This document shows positions 1 through 8,681 of a stretch of DNA of 64,000 bases, one piece after another; positions within the stretch are counted from its first letter, which is position 1, and each line of letters begins with the position of its first letter. The stretch lies in NCBI GenBank assembly GCA_039180875.1, contig JBCDCY010000004.1, positions 346,768-410,767 of the forward strand. The letters are read 5' to 3'. Position numbers and translations under genes: made by a program. The notes below the pieces were generated by a model that saw nothing but the letters and a program-made list of their open reading frames with translations, made no database searches and was not told the origin of the DNA. Origin of the DNA: JBCDCY01 sp039180875 (GTDB lineage: Bacteria; Pseudomonadota; Alphaproteobacteria; Rhodobacterales; Rhodobacteraceae).

Positions 1-3000
1 GCACGATCGCCTCGAGCCGCGGCATGTAGCGGGCATATTCCTGGTAGGTGTCGATCAGCACGATGTTGTTGTTCACCACGATCCCGGCCAGCGCCACGAT
101 CCCGGTGCCCGTCATGATGATGGAGAAGGGCTGCTGCATCACCATCATGCCGATCATCACCCCGGTGACCGACATCACCACGGCGAGCAGCACCAGGACG
201 GCGTTGTAGACCGAGTTGAACTGCGCCAGCAGGATCACGAACATCAGCCCGAGCGCGCCGAGGAAGGCCTGCATCAGGAAGGCGCCGCTCTCCTCCTGCT
301 CCTCCCGGTCGCCGGTCCAGAGGAAGCTGACGCCGCTCGGCAACGGATCGTCTTCGGCCAGCCAGCGATTGATCTCGTCGATCATGACGTTCGCGTTCAC
401 GCCCTCGGCCACGTTCGCCTTCACGTCGAAGTAGCGCTGGGTGTTGAACCGGGTGATCTGGCCGACCTTGGGCACCGGCTGGCGGGTGATGAAGTTCGAC
501 AGGGGCACCAGCCCGTCGTCGGTCCGCACCCGCAGGCTGTCGAGGGTCGAGAGGGAGCGTTGATCCTCAGGGAAGCGCACCCGGATCTCGATCTCTTCGT
601 CCGCGGTATCGGTGCGCATGGTGTCGAGCAGCAGGCCGTTGGTGACGAGCTGCACCATGGCGCCCACCGTGGCGACGTCGGCGCCGTAGCGGCCGGCCTC
701 CTCCACATCCACGTCGATCTGCCAGTCGATGCCGGGGAGCGGCAGGGAGTCCTCGATCTCGATCAAGCCGTCGGTGCCCTCGAACTGGCTGCGCACGGCG
801 GCCGTCGCCGCCTCGAGATCGCGCCAGGTCTCGCCGAGCAGGCGGAGGTGGATCGGCTTGCCGGAGGCGGGGCCGTTCTCCAGCACCAGGATCTCGGGGA
901 TCACCCCGGGGACGGAGCGCAGGCGCTCGGTCACCTCGGCCAGGATCTCTTCGCCGCTACGTCTCGTCCCCCAGGGCTCGAGCTCGATCTGGATCGAGCC
1001 GATGGAGTCGAGCGGCACGTCCGCCCCGCCGGTGTTCTGATTGAGCCCGCCCGGTCCGGCGAAGGCGAAGATCGCCCGCACGCCGTCGACGGAGGCGATC
1101 TGCTCCTCAGCCAGGCGGACCAGGCGGTCCTTCTCATCCACCGACAGGTTGCCGCGAGCGCGCACATAGGCGATGGCGCGCTCGGGCTCCATCTCGACGA
1201 AGAACTCCACGCCGCGGTTGTTGGCCTGGAAGAGGTTGAAGACGAGCAGCATGGCGCCGATGGCGGCCGCCAGCGTCACGAACGGCATCACCGGGTAGGC
1301 GACGATCAGGTGGATGAACCGGCCGAACGCGCTGCGGCGATAGCCGGCCCGAGGCAGCGCGCCGGCATCGTCCCGGCGGGCCGCGCCCACGGTGATGGAA
1401 AGGGCGACGCAGCCCAGCACCACCAGCACCGCCGCCGGTCCGACGCCCACACCGATGCCGGAGGCCTGCACCAGCCCCAGCACGCCCACCAGCAGAGCCC
1501 CGGCGGCCAGCACGACCAGCAGCAGCCGCACGATCCACGGCAGCGCGGCCCGCAGCCGGTCCGAAAGATGGCCGATGGTGCGGGAGAAACGACCGGAGAC
1601 GCCGCCCACCACCGGCAGATAGACCAGCGCCACCACCAGGGAGGCCGAGAGCACGAAGATCAGGGTGACCGGCAGGTTGCCCATGAACTCCCCCGGCACG
1701 CCCGGCCAGAACAGCATCGGCAGGAAGGCGCAGAGCGTCGTCGCGGTGGAGGAGACGATGGGCCAGAACATCCGCTTGGCCGCCGCCGCATAGGCCCGCA
1801 TCGGGCCCACCCCGTCGCGGATGCGCTTATCGGCGTACTCCACCACCACGATCGCACCGTCGACCAGCATGCCGACGGCCAGGATCAGGCCGAACATCAC
1901 GATGTTGGAGATGGTGATGCCGAAGACCGCGAGCAGCGCGAAGCAAAGGAGGAAGGACGTCGGGATCGCGAAACCGACCAACAGGGCGGAGCGGGTGCCG
2001 AGGGCGGCGAGCACCACGATCATCACCAGGGCCACAGCCGTCAGCACCGCCGCCTCGAGCTGGCTGACCATCGCCGCCACGCGAGAGCTTTCGTCCATCG
2101 AATAGCTGATGCGCAAAGCCTGCTGCAGTTCGTCCGGCCAGCGTGCCGTGGACTGGTCGACCACCGCTTTCACCGCGGCCACGGTGTCGATCAGGTTGGC
2201 GCCCTTGCGCTTGACGATCTGCAGCGCGATCGTCGGCTCAAGCCCGAAGCGCGCCGTGCCGGTGGCGTCCTCGAAGGTCAGCCGGATATCGGCCAGATCG
2301 CCGAGGGTGACGACCCGGTCGCCGTTGGTCTTCACCGGCAGGGCGTAGACGTCGCTCGGCTCGTCGAAGGCCGAGGGGATCTTCACCGAATACTCGCCGC
2401 TGCCGCTTTCCACCGTGCCGGCAGCGATCAATTGGTTGTTGTTGACGACGACGCTCAGCAGCTCGCCCGCCGTGACGTTGTAGGCCTCGAGCCGCAGGGG
2501 GTCGATCAGCACCTCCAGCATCTCGTTGCGGAAGCCCGCGAGGGAGGCTTCGAGCACCGGCGGCAGACCCTCGATATCGGTCTGCAGATCCTGGATCACC
2601 CGGTTGAGCGTGCGCTCCGGCACCTCGCCGGAGAGCGAGATCACCAGGATCGGAAACTCCGAGAAGTTGATCTCGCTAATGGAGTAGGGCTCAAAGCCCT
2701 CGGGAAACTCGGCCTCGGCCGAGCTCACCCGGTCGCGCACCTCGGCCAGCGTGGCGGCCTTGTCCCAGCCGAACTCGAACTCCAGGCTCATCGCGGCGTA
2801 GCCTTCGGCCGCGATGCCGGTCATCTTGTCGAGGCCTTCGATGTCGCGAAGCTCGGTCTCCATCGGGCGGACCAGCAGCTTCTCGGAGTCCTCGGCCGAG
2901 ATGCCCGGGAACGGCACCGAGACAAACAGCACCGGCACGTCGATATCGGGCTCGCCCTCTTTCGGCAGGCCGACATAGGCCAGCGTGCCCGCCGCGATCG

Positions 3001-3064
3001 ACAGCAGCACGAAGGCGAGGATCATGCGGGCGTGCTTGGCCGCCCAATCGACGATGCCGATCAT
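1..3064 (-). CDS. RND family efflux transporter permease (3' end beyond window)
   Basis: Inner-membrane pump subunit of a tripartite RND efflux system, driven by proton influx. The frame opens at an ATG at 3064 and stays open to the window edge, about 1,021 codons; the family usually has 1,020-1,100 residues, so only the extreme C-terminus is missing. A first membrane segment lies at about residues 14-33, followed by the periplasmic start typical of the family (PKEGEPDIDVP). The mid-protein motif GMLVDGAIVVVE (around 1,870 on the minus strand) and the late motif GIVVNNNIVLID are classic RND transmembrane signatures, and both lie in the same frame as the start. It begins 3 bases after the stop of the adaptor gene, so the two form one operon. 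Substrate cannot be told from sequence. Confidence 0.93.
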   Translation of the reverse strand, partial: MIGIVDWAAKHARMILAFVLLSIAAGTLAYVGLPKEGEPDIDVPVLFVSVPFPGISAEDSEKLLVRPMETELRDIEGLDKMTGIAAEGYAAMSLEFEFGWDKAATLAEVRDRVSSAEAEFPEGFEPYSISEINFSEFPILVISLSGEVPERTLNRVIQDLQTDIEGLPPVLEASLAGFRNEMLEVLIDPLRLEAYNVTAGELLSVVVNNNQLIAAGTVESGSGEYSVKIPSAFDEPSDVYALPVKTNGDRVVTLGDLADIRLTFEDATGTARFGLEPTIALQIVKRKGANLIDTVAAVKAVVDQSTARWPDELQQALRISYSMDESSRVAAMVSQLEAAVLTAVALVMIVVLAALGTRSALLVGFAIPTSFLLCFALLAVFGITISNIVMFGLILAVGMLVDGAIVVVEYADKRIRDGVGPMRAYAAAAKRMFWPIVSSTATTLCAFLPMLFWPGVPGEFMGNLPVTLIFVLSASLVVALVYLPVVGGVSGRFSRTIGHLSDRLRAALPWIVRLLLVVLAAGALLVGVLGLVQASGIGVGVGPAAVLVVLGCVALSITVGAARRDDAGALPRAGYRRSAFGRFIHLIVAYPVMPFVTLAAAIGAMLLVFNLFQANNRGVEFFVEMEPERAIAYVRARGNLSVDEKDRLVRLAEEQIASVDGVRAIFAFAGPGGLNQNTGGADVPLDSIGSIQIELEPWGTRRSGEEILAEVTERLRSVPGVIPEILVLENGPASGKPIHLRLLGETWRDLEAATAAVRSQFEGTDGLIEIEDSLPLPGIDWQIDVDVEEAGRYGADVATVGAMVQLVTNGLLLDTMRTDTADEEIEIRVRFPEDQRSLSTLDSLRVRTDDGLVPLSNFITRQPVPKVGQITRFNTQRYFDVKANVAEGVNANVMIDEINRWLAEDDPLPSGVSFLWTGDREEQEESGAFLMQAFLGALGLMFVILLAQFNSVYNAVLVLLAVVMSVTGVMIGMMVMQQPFSIIMTGTGIVALAGIVVNNNIVLIDTYQEYARYMPRLEAIV

Positions 3065-3067
3065 CGT

Positions 3068-4162
3068 CTAGCCATCCCCGGAATAGGTGACCTGGATCGT
3101 TCGTCCATCGCGCACGAACTCTTGCCCGACGACGATAACATCGGCGCGGTTGGGAAGCCCTGTGACCCAAAGACCGTCGGCATCATCCCGCACGATGTCG
3201 ATCGGCACGAACCGCGCCACGCCACCCTCGGCCACGCGCACCCCGGGCCGGCCGAGATCGTCGAGGGTGAGGGCGGTCTGGGGCAGGAGATGGGCCTTGC
3301 CGCCTGCAAGCCCGATGTAGATCTCCACCGTGGCGCCGACGCGGATGGAGAAATCGGGGTTCGGCACCTCGATCTCCACCTCGAAAGTGCGGGTGACTGG
3401 ATCGGCGGAGCTGGCGACGAACGTCACGCGCCCGGCCACCTGCCGGCCCGACAACAGCCGCGCGCCCGCGAGGGAGCCGATGGCGACCCGGTCCACGTCC
3501 TGCTCCGGCACGAAGCCCACGAGGCGGATGGTGTCGAGCGCCAGGAGCGTGCCGCAGGTGGAGCCGGGCATCAGCAAGGTGCCGAGCTCGGCCGTGTCGT
3601 CCTCCAACACGCCGTCGAAGGGGGCGTAGATCTGCAGCCGCGCCACCTCCCGCTCGGCCTGATCGACGCGCGCCTGGGCGGCCTGCAACTGGGCGATGCG
3701 CGACATCGCTTGGGTTTCGGAAGCGTAGCCGCGCTCGGCCAGGCGGGAGGAGGCGTTCTCGTTCATCCGCGCCTCCTCAAGCTCGGCCCGGGCCTGGGCG
3801 AGCTGGGCGACGCGGGCGCCGGGGTCGAGCTCGCACAGAAGATCGCCGGAGGCGACGCGGGTGCCCCGGCGGATCGGCTCGGTGATCACCAGGCCGGTGA
3901 CCTCGGCCCGCACCTCGAGCCGGCGCCCGGCCTCCGTCGTGCCGCGGAGCACGATGGCATTCTCGATCTCACGCGCTTCGGAGCGGATGGCGACGACGGA
4001 GACGGCGGGCAGCGCCGGCTGCTCCACCGCTGCGGCCTCGGTCTCCACCGCCGGCTGGGCGCGCTCCGCCCCGGCGAACTCGAACAGCATGTCGCGCTCG
4101 AAGATCACGATGTAGAGCGTCCCGGCGACCAGAAGCGCAGTCAGAAGTGGCAAGAGCCGCAT
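3068..4162 (-). CDS. RND efflux periplasmic adaptor subunit (HlyD/MFP family)
   Basis: Membrane fusion protein linking the RND pump to an outer-membrane channel. 364 residues from the ATG at 4162; a longer upstream open frame exists but lacks protein-like sequence. Residues 3-23 form an N-terminal hydrophobic anchor. A lipoyl/barrel-sandwich half follows (RGTTEAGRRLEVRAEVTG), then an alpha-helical hairpin rich in Ala/Glu/Arg, then the second lipoyl half (IYAPFDGVLED) and a beta-barrel domain (PVTRTFEVEIEVPNP). This order is the standard adaptor layout. First gene of the pump operon; no outer-membrane factor gene is visible. The 258-base divergent region upstream holds inverted repeats that may be regulatory. 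Confidence 0.93.
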   Translation of the reverse strand: MRLLPLLTALLVAGTLYIVIFERDMLFEFAGAERAQPAVETEAAAVEQPALPAVSVVAIRSEAREIENAIVLRGTTEAGRRLEVRAEVTGLVITEPIRRGTRVASGDLLCELDPGARVAQLAQARAELEEARMNENASSRLAERGYASETQAMSRIAQLQAAQARVDQAEREVARLQIYAPFDGVLEDDTAELGTLLMPGSTCGTLLALDTIRLVGFVPEQDVDRVAIGSLAGARLLSGRQVAGRVTFVASSADPVTRTFEVEIEVPNPDFSIRVGATVEIYIGLAGGKAHLLPQTALTLDDLGRPGVRVAEGGVARFVPIDIVRDDADGLWVTGLPNRADVIVVGQEFVRDGRTIQVTYSGDG

Positions 4163-4261
4163 GGTGTCACCGTCGTAGCACGAGATCGGCGCCCGGGCGC
4201 CCCTCTCGCATCGAACTGAGATGGTCTTACATCGAAAAGCCCGCAAGGGACAATCAACGTT

Positions 4262-4311
4262 CGTGCGACGTAAAACGCACGCGTTGATGTGTTCCGTCGC
4301 GAAACGGACAC
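4262..4311. promoter_or_regulatory. Candidate operator pair in divergent promoter region
   Basis: Two inverted repeats lie between the efflux operon (left) and the YfgM-like gene (right). The first is CGTGCG (4262-4267) with CGCACG (4276-4281). The second is a near-perfect palindrome at 4289-4311, with arms TCCGT and ACGGA around CGCGAA and outer GTG/CAC. Size and spacing suit dimeric repressors such as TetR-type efflux regulators, but no regulator gene is adjacent. The assignment is inference. Confidence 0.35.
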
Positions 4312-4420
4312 GTTTTCGCGATCCGGCACCGCTGGCCGGCCGAAACCGCCCGCGCCCTTGCGAAAGGTTGCAGATCGGCGCTATGCCGCGCGGGACAAGC
4401 AGCAACAGCGGGAGCGCCGG

Positions 4421-5092
4421 GTGACGGAGCGCGATTCCTTCATCGAGGAAGTGACGGAGGAGGTCCGCCGCGACCGCCTTTACCGGCTGTTGCGCCGACA
4501 CGGTTGGATCGCCGCACTCGGCCTGGTCGCGATCATCGGCGGGGCGGCGCTGAACGAATACCTGAAGGCGAGCGGGGCGGAGGAGGCGCGGCTGACCGGG
4601 GCCGCCCTGGCCACCGCCGCCGCGATGCCGAGCGCCGATGCCCGGGCCGAAGCCTTTGCCGGCATCGCCGCGCAGGAGATCGACGCCGGCGTCATCGCCC
4701 GCTTCGGCGAGGCGGCCGCGCTCGAGGAGGCGGGCGATCTCGGCGCGGCGGCCGAGGTGCTCGACCAGATCTCCACCGACGCCGATGTGGCGCCGATCTA
4801 CCGCGAGCTCGCGCAACTTAAGGCGCTGGCCTACCGGGCCGATTTGCTGGATCCGGTGACGCGGATGGCCGAGCTCGACCTGCTGGCCGAGCAGGGCCAG
4901 TTCTTCAACCTGCTGGCGGTGGAGCTGCGGGCGCTCGCCCATCTCGATGCCGGCGATCGGGAGGCGGCGGTGGCCGATTTCAACGCCATCCTGCTCGACC
5001 CGACGGCCACGCCCGCCTTGCAAAGTCGCGCCGCGCAGCTTTTGCTGGCCTTGGGTGAAACGCCAGCGATCGCGACGCTGAGCGGGGGTTGA
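4421..5092 (+). CDS. YfgM-like tetratricopeptide-type membrane protein
   Basis: 223 residues from a GTG at 4421, preceded by GGGAG; an upstream ATG at 4289 would add 44 residues of non-conserved, Arg-rich sequence. A charged N-terminal cytosolic stretch (TERDSFIEEVTEEVRRDRL) is followed by one membrane helix at about residues 28-46, then an Ala/Leu-rich helical periplasmic region resembling TPR repeats (EAGDLGAAAEVLDQ, LDAGDREAAVADFNAIL). Position directly before bamB and der reproduces the yfgM-bamB-der order known from E. coli, where YfgM is an ancillary SecYEG/periplasmic chaperone-network protein. Function here is inferred from that context. Its stop lies 17 bases before the bamB start. 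Confidence 0.8.
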   Translation: MTERDSFIEEVTEEVRRDRLYRLLRRHGWIAALGLVAIIGGAALNEYLKASGAEEARLTGAALATAAAMPSADARAEAFAGIAAQEIDAGVIARFGEAAALEEAGDLGAAAEVLDQISTDADVAPIYRELAQLKALAYRADLLDPVTRMAELDLLAEQGQFFNLLAVELRALAHLDAGDREAAVADFNAILLDPTATPALQSRAAQLLLALGETPAIATLSGG

Positions 5093-5109
5093 GAAGCGGG
5101 GGCTTGGGG

Positions 5110-6429
5110 ATGATGGCGTTCGATCTGAAAGGCGCACGGCGCGCTTTGCTGGCCGGGCCGCTCATGCTGCTCTCGGCCTGCGGCTTGTTCGACGACGAGG
5201 AGATCTTGGAGGGGGAGCGCCTGGCGGTCCGCCCCCAGACCGACGAGGCGGCCGAGGTGGCCCGCGACGTGGCCCTTGCCCTCGCACCGCCGACCCGCCG
5301 GCCCGACTGGACGCACAAGAACGGCAGCGCCGGCCATGCGGTGCCCCATCCGGCCCTCGGCGGCGATCTCTCGCGCCTCTGGTCCACCGATGTCGGCCGG
5401 GGGTCGAACCGCGACTCACGCCTGACCGCGGCGCCGATTATCGCGGAGGGGCGGATCTATACCCTCGATGCCGCGGCCGAGGTGCGAGGGATCGGCCTCG
5501 ACGGCGACGTGCTGTGGCGCGCCGATCTCGCCCCCGATGACGAGCGCGGCGAGGAGGGTTTCGGCGGCGGTCTGGCCTTCGGCGGCGGCCGGCTGATCGC
5601 CACCACCGGCTTCGGCGAGGTCCTGGCGCTCGATCCCGCGACCGGTGAGATCCTGTGGCGCCGCGCGGTCGATGCGCCCTTTCGCTCCGGCCCGGTCATC
5701 AGCGGCAATCGGATCGTGGCGGTCAGCCGCGACGACATCGCCTACGGCGTCGATCTGGAAAGCGGCCGGGTGGCCTGGCGGCGTCAGGGGGCGCGGGGCT
5801 CGGCCGGCCTGATCGGCGGCGCCGATCCGGCGGCCGCTGCGGGCGTGGCGGTGGTGCCCTTCGCCTCGGGCGAGCTCTCGGGCTTCATTGCGCGGAGCGG
5901 GCGGCCGGTCTGGTCGATTGCCGTCTCCGGCAGCCGGCGCGGCCTCACCCGGGCGACGATCCCCGACATCACCGGCGATCCGGTGATCATCGGCGAGCGG
6001 GTGTTCGCCGCCAACCAGTCGGGCGCCCTAGTGGCGCTCAACAGCCGGAGCGGCGCGCGGCTCTGGACCCGCGGCGACGGCTCCCTCGGGCCGGTCTGGC
6101 CGGCCGGGGGCTCGGTGTTCTTCGTCTCCGACACCGCGGAGCTGGTGCGGGCCGATGCCGCGACCGGTGCCACGATCTGGCGCCAGGACTTGCCGGAGTA
6201 CCGCAATGAGCGGCGCCGGGCGAACGTGATCCTCTACTACGGCCCGATCATCGCCGGGGGCCAGCTGCTGGTCGCGTCGAGCGAGGGCGATCTGCTGCGC
6301 TTCGATCCGGCGACGGGCGAGGCGCGGGGAGAGATCGACATCCCCGGCGGCGCCGGCGCCCAGATGGCTGTGGCCGACGGCCGGCTCTACATCCTGTCGC
6401 GCCGGGCGGTGCTGCACGCCTACCAATAG
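5110..6429 (+). CDS. bamB: Outer membrane protein assembly factor BamB (PQQ-like beta-propeller lipoprotein)
   Basis: Periplasm-facing lipoprotein of the BAM complex that inserts beta-barrel proteins into the outer membrane. 439 residues from the ATG at 5110; an in-frame TTG at 5089 is a less likely start. A lipoprotein signal ends in LLSAC, making Cys24 the lipidated residue. The body has repeated PQQ-like beta-propeller blades with the recurring pattern of A-x-D/N-x-x-T/S-G-x-x-x-W (for example ALDPATGEILWRR, GVDLESGRVAWRR, ALNSRSGARLWTR, RADAATGATIWRQ). It sits between the YfgM-like gene and der, a conserved arrangement. It is longer than E. coli BamB (about 390 residues), as alphaproteobacterial versions often are. 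Confidence 0.93.
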   Translation: MMAFDLKGARRALLAGPLMLLSACGLFDDEEILEGERLAVRPQTDEAAEVARDVALALAPPTRRPDWTHKNGSAGHAVPHPALGGDLSRLWSTDVGRGSNRDSRLTAAPIIAEGRIYTLDAAAEVRGIGLDGDVLWRADLAPDDERGEEGFGGGLAFGGGRLIATTGFGEVLALDPATGEILWRRAVDAPFRSGPVISGNRIVAVSRDDIAYGVDLESGRVAWRRQGARGSAGLIGGADPAAAAGVAVVPFASGELSGFIARSGRPVWSIAVSGSRRGLTRATIPDITGDPVIIGERVFAANQSGALVALNSRSGARLWTRGDGSLGPVWPAGGSVFFVSDTAELVRADAATGATIWRQDLPEYRNERRRANVILYYGPIIAGGQLLVASSEGDLLRFDPATGEARGEIDIPGGAGAQMAVADGRLYILSRRAVLHAYQ

Positions 6430-6468
6430 GGCGCAGCGCCCCGCGCCAACCAAGTTCGGAAGGACGGC

Positions 6469-7833
6469 ATGCCACGGACGATCGCCATCGTCGGCCGGCC
6501 GAATGTCGGAAAATCCACCCTTTTCAACCGCTTGGTTGGCAAGCGCCTGGCCCTGGTGGATGACCGGCCCGGCGTCACCCGGGATTTGCGGGAAGGGGAG
6601 GCGCGGCTCGGCGATCTGCGCTTCACCGTGGTCGACACGGCTGGGATGGAGGAGGCGGCCGACGGCTCCCTCCCCGCCCGGATGCGGGCATTGAGCGAGC
6701 GGGCGATCGCCGGTGCCGACCTGTGCCTCTTCCTCTACGACGCCCGCGCCGGCGTGTTGCCGGAAGATCAGGAGATCGCCGGGCTGCTCCGCCGCCAGGG
6801 CGTGCCGGTGATCCTGCTCGCCAACAAGGCGGAGGCGGAGCGGGCCTCGGGCGGGGTGTTGGAGGGCTTCGGCCTCGGCCTCGGCGAGCCCCTGGCGTTC
6901 TCGGCCGAGCATGGCCAGGGGCTCGAGGGCCTGCACGACGCGCTCGCCCCCCATCTGGGCGACGCGGAGGGGCGGGCGCCGGCCGACGGCGTGAAGCCGA
7001 TCCAGATCGCCGTGCTCGGCCGGCCGAATGCCGGGAAATCCACCCTGGTGAACGCCATTCTGGGTGAGGATCGGCTGCTCACCGGGGCGGAGGCCGGCAT
7101 CACCCGCGACGCCATCGCCGTCGAGGCGCGCTGGGGCGATCTGGAGGCGCGGATCTTCGACACCGCGGGCCTTCGCCGCAAGGCGCGGGTGCAGGAGCGG
7201 CTGGAGCAGCTCTCCGTTGCCGATGCGCTTCGGGCGGTGCGCTTTGCCGAGGTGGTGATCCTGCTGATGGACGCCGAGACGGCGTTCGAGACCCAGGACC
7301 TGCGCCTCGCCGATCTGGTGGTGCGGGAGGGGCGGGCGGTGGTGATCGCCATCAACAAATGGGATCTGGTGGCCGAGAAGCGGGAGATGCGGGCCCATCT
7401 CGAGGAGCGGTTCGAGACGCTGCTGCCGCAGCTCCGCGGTGCGGCGCTGATGACGTTGTCGGCGAGCACGGGGCGCGGCCTCGACACCCTGCAAAAGGCC
7501 GTCGGCCGGGCCCATGCGGCCTGGAACACCCGGGTGCCGACGGCGAAGCTCAACACCTGGCTAGCGGCCCAGGTGCAGCGCCATCCCCCGCCGGCGCCGG
7601 GCGGGCGGCGGATCAAGCTGCGCTACGCCACCCAGGCGAAGACCCGGCCGCCGACCTTCGTGCTGTTCGCCTCGGTGCCCGAGGCGGTGCCCGATGCCTA
7701 TCGCCGGTTCCTGGCGAACGGGCTGCGCGAGACCTTCGGGCTGCACGGCAGTCCGATCCGCCTCACCCTGCGTCGGGGCGGCAATCCCTATGTCGACGAC
7801 CGCCGGCCGCGCCGGGGCGCGAAGCGGCGCTGA
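6469..7833 (+). CDS. der: Ribosome biogenesis GTPase Der (EngA)
   Basis: Essential double-GTPase needed for maturation of the 50S ribosomal subunit. 454 residues, with two tandem GTP-binding domains: first G1 motif GRPNVGKS at residues 7-14 with DTAG and NKAEA motifs, second G1 motif GRPNAGKS at residues 184-191 with DTAG and NKWD. A C-terminal KH-like domain ends in a basic tail (GNPYVDDRRPRRGAKRR) typical of Der. ATG start at 6469 is preceded by GGAAGGA. It is 39 bases downstream of bamB and converges with the SDR gene on the other strand. Confidence 0.97.
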   Translation: MPRTIAIVGRPNVGKSTLFNRLVGKRLALVDDRPGVTRDLREGEARLGDLRFTVVDTAGMEEAADGSLPARMRALSERAIAGADLCLFLYDARAGVLPEDQEIAGLLRRQGVPVILLANKAEAERASGGVLEGFGLGLGEPLAFSAEHGQGLEGLHDALAPHLGDAEGRAPADGVKPIQIAVLGRPNAGKSTLVNAILGEDRLLTGAEAGITRDAIAVEARWGDLEARIFDTAGLRRKARVQERLEQLSVADALRAVRFAEVVILLMDAETAFETQDLRLADLVVREGRAVVIAINKWDLVAEKREMRAHLEERFETLLPQLRGAALMTLSASTGRGLDTLQKAVGRAHAAWNTRVPTAKLNTWLAAQVQRHPPPAPGGRRIKLRYATQAKTRPPTFVLFASVPEAVPDAYRRFLANGLRETFGLHGSPIRLTLRRGGNPYVDDRRPRRGAKRR

Positions 7834-7846
7834 ATGCCCTGCCGGC

Positions 7847-7909
7847 CCCACCGGATCGCGCCCACAGTGCCCCACAAGCCCACCCGCACCGCGGCCGGGA
7901 TCCGGTGGG
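7847..7909. repeat. 11-bp perfect inverted repeat between convergent genes
   Basis: CCCACCGGATC at 7847-7857 and GATCCGGTGGG at 7899-7909 are exact reverse complements, separated by 41 C-rich bases. They fill the gap between der (right-reading) and the SDR gene (left-reading). No T-tract follows either arm. It may fold as a long-loop terminator or transcript-end stabiliser for both genes, which is inference. Confidence 0.55.
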
Positions 7910-7913
7910 CCCC

Positions 7914-8582
7914 TCAGTGCGGGGGCTTGAGCAGGCTGAGGAGCTGCCGCGCCTCCGCCTCTGGAGCGCTGAGTGGGGTGCGGTCCTCTCCCGGGAAGAA
8001 GCGGGCGCGGACCGCCGTTGGCATCGGGCGGACCGGGGCGAGGAGCACCCGGGGGCCGAGGCGCTGGCACTCCTCCATCCAGCTTAGGATCAGCGCCCGG
8101 GCGGCGGCCTTGCTGGCGCCATAGGCGCCGAAGTTCTTGCCGTGGGCACCCTCGTCATCGGGAAAGATCGCCGTCGCGCCGGGTCGGGCCCGGAGCAAGG
8201 GCTCCAGCGCCGCGATCAGGGCTTGGAGCAACTGCACGTTCACCGCGAGCGCCTTCGCCAAGTCCCGCGGTGCGATGTGGGCGGCCGGCGCCAGCGGCGG
8301 TGCCTCGACGACGCAGTGCACCCAAAGGTCGATGCCGCCCCAGCGCCCGGCGATCGCCTGGGCCATCTGGGCCGGTGCATCCTCCTCCCCCAGATCGAGC
8401 GGGGTGAGCGTGCTTGCCCCGCCGCGGGCCGCGATCGCGTCGGCCGCGTCCTCGAGCCCGCCGAGCGTGCGGGCCACGGCGATGACGTGGGTGCCGGGCT
8501 GGCCGAGCGCCTCTGCCACCGCCCGGCCGAGGCCGCGGGAGGCGCCGGTGACCAGTGCGATCGTCTCATCGGAAGAGATCAT
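7914..8582 (-). CDS. SDR family NAD(P)-dependent oxidoreductase
   Basis: 222-residue classical short-chain dehydrogenase/reductase. The N-terminal nucleotide-binding motif is TGASRGLG (residues 14-21). An acidic stretch (PLDLGEED) follows the third strand, and the catalytic Tyr-Lys pair is in YGASK; the usual catalytic Ser position appears altered, the sequence before it reading AIFPDDEG. The usual NAG motif at the fourth strand is replaced by HCVVEAP. These two departures suggest altered or weak catalysis or a divergent subfamily. It is divergent from bioY and convergent with der. Substrate unknown. Confidence 0.85.
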   Translation of the reverse strand: MISSDETIALVTGASRGLGRAVAEALGQPGTHVIAVARTLGGLEDAADAIAARGGASTLTPLDLGEEDAPAQMAQAIAGRWGGIDLWVHCVVEAPPLAPAAHIAPRDLAKALAVNVQLLQALIAALEPLLRARPGATAIFPDDEGAHGKNFGAYGASKAAARALILSWMEECQRLGPRVLLAPVRPMPTAVRARFFPGEDRTPLSAPEAEARQLLSLLKPPH

Positions 8583-8681
8583 GCCGCCCTCTGCCCGAGC
8601 CGCGGGCCGGCTTCAACCCTGCTTGACTTCCCGCCCCGTGGAAAAGCAAATGCAGCGGCAAGGCAGCAGCAGGAGGGCGCC

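Noticed and set aside
560..4219. Very long right-reading open frame (over 1,200 codons) opposite the efflux genes
   Set aside because: Composition is His/Arg/Gly-rich without domains, and the opposite strand has clear RND pump and adaptor proteins. GC-rich codon use leaves antisense frames open.
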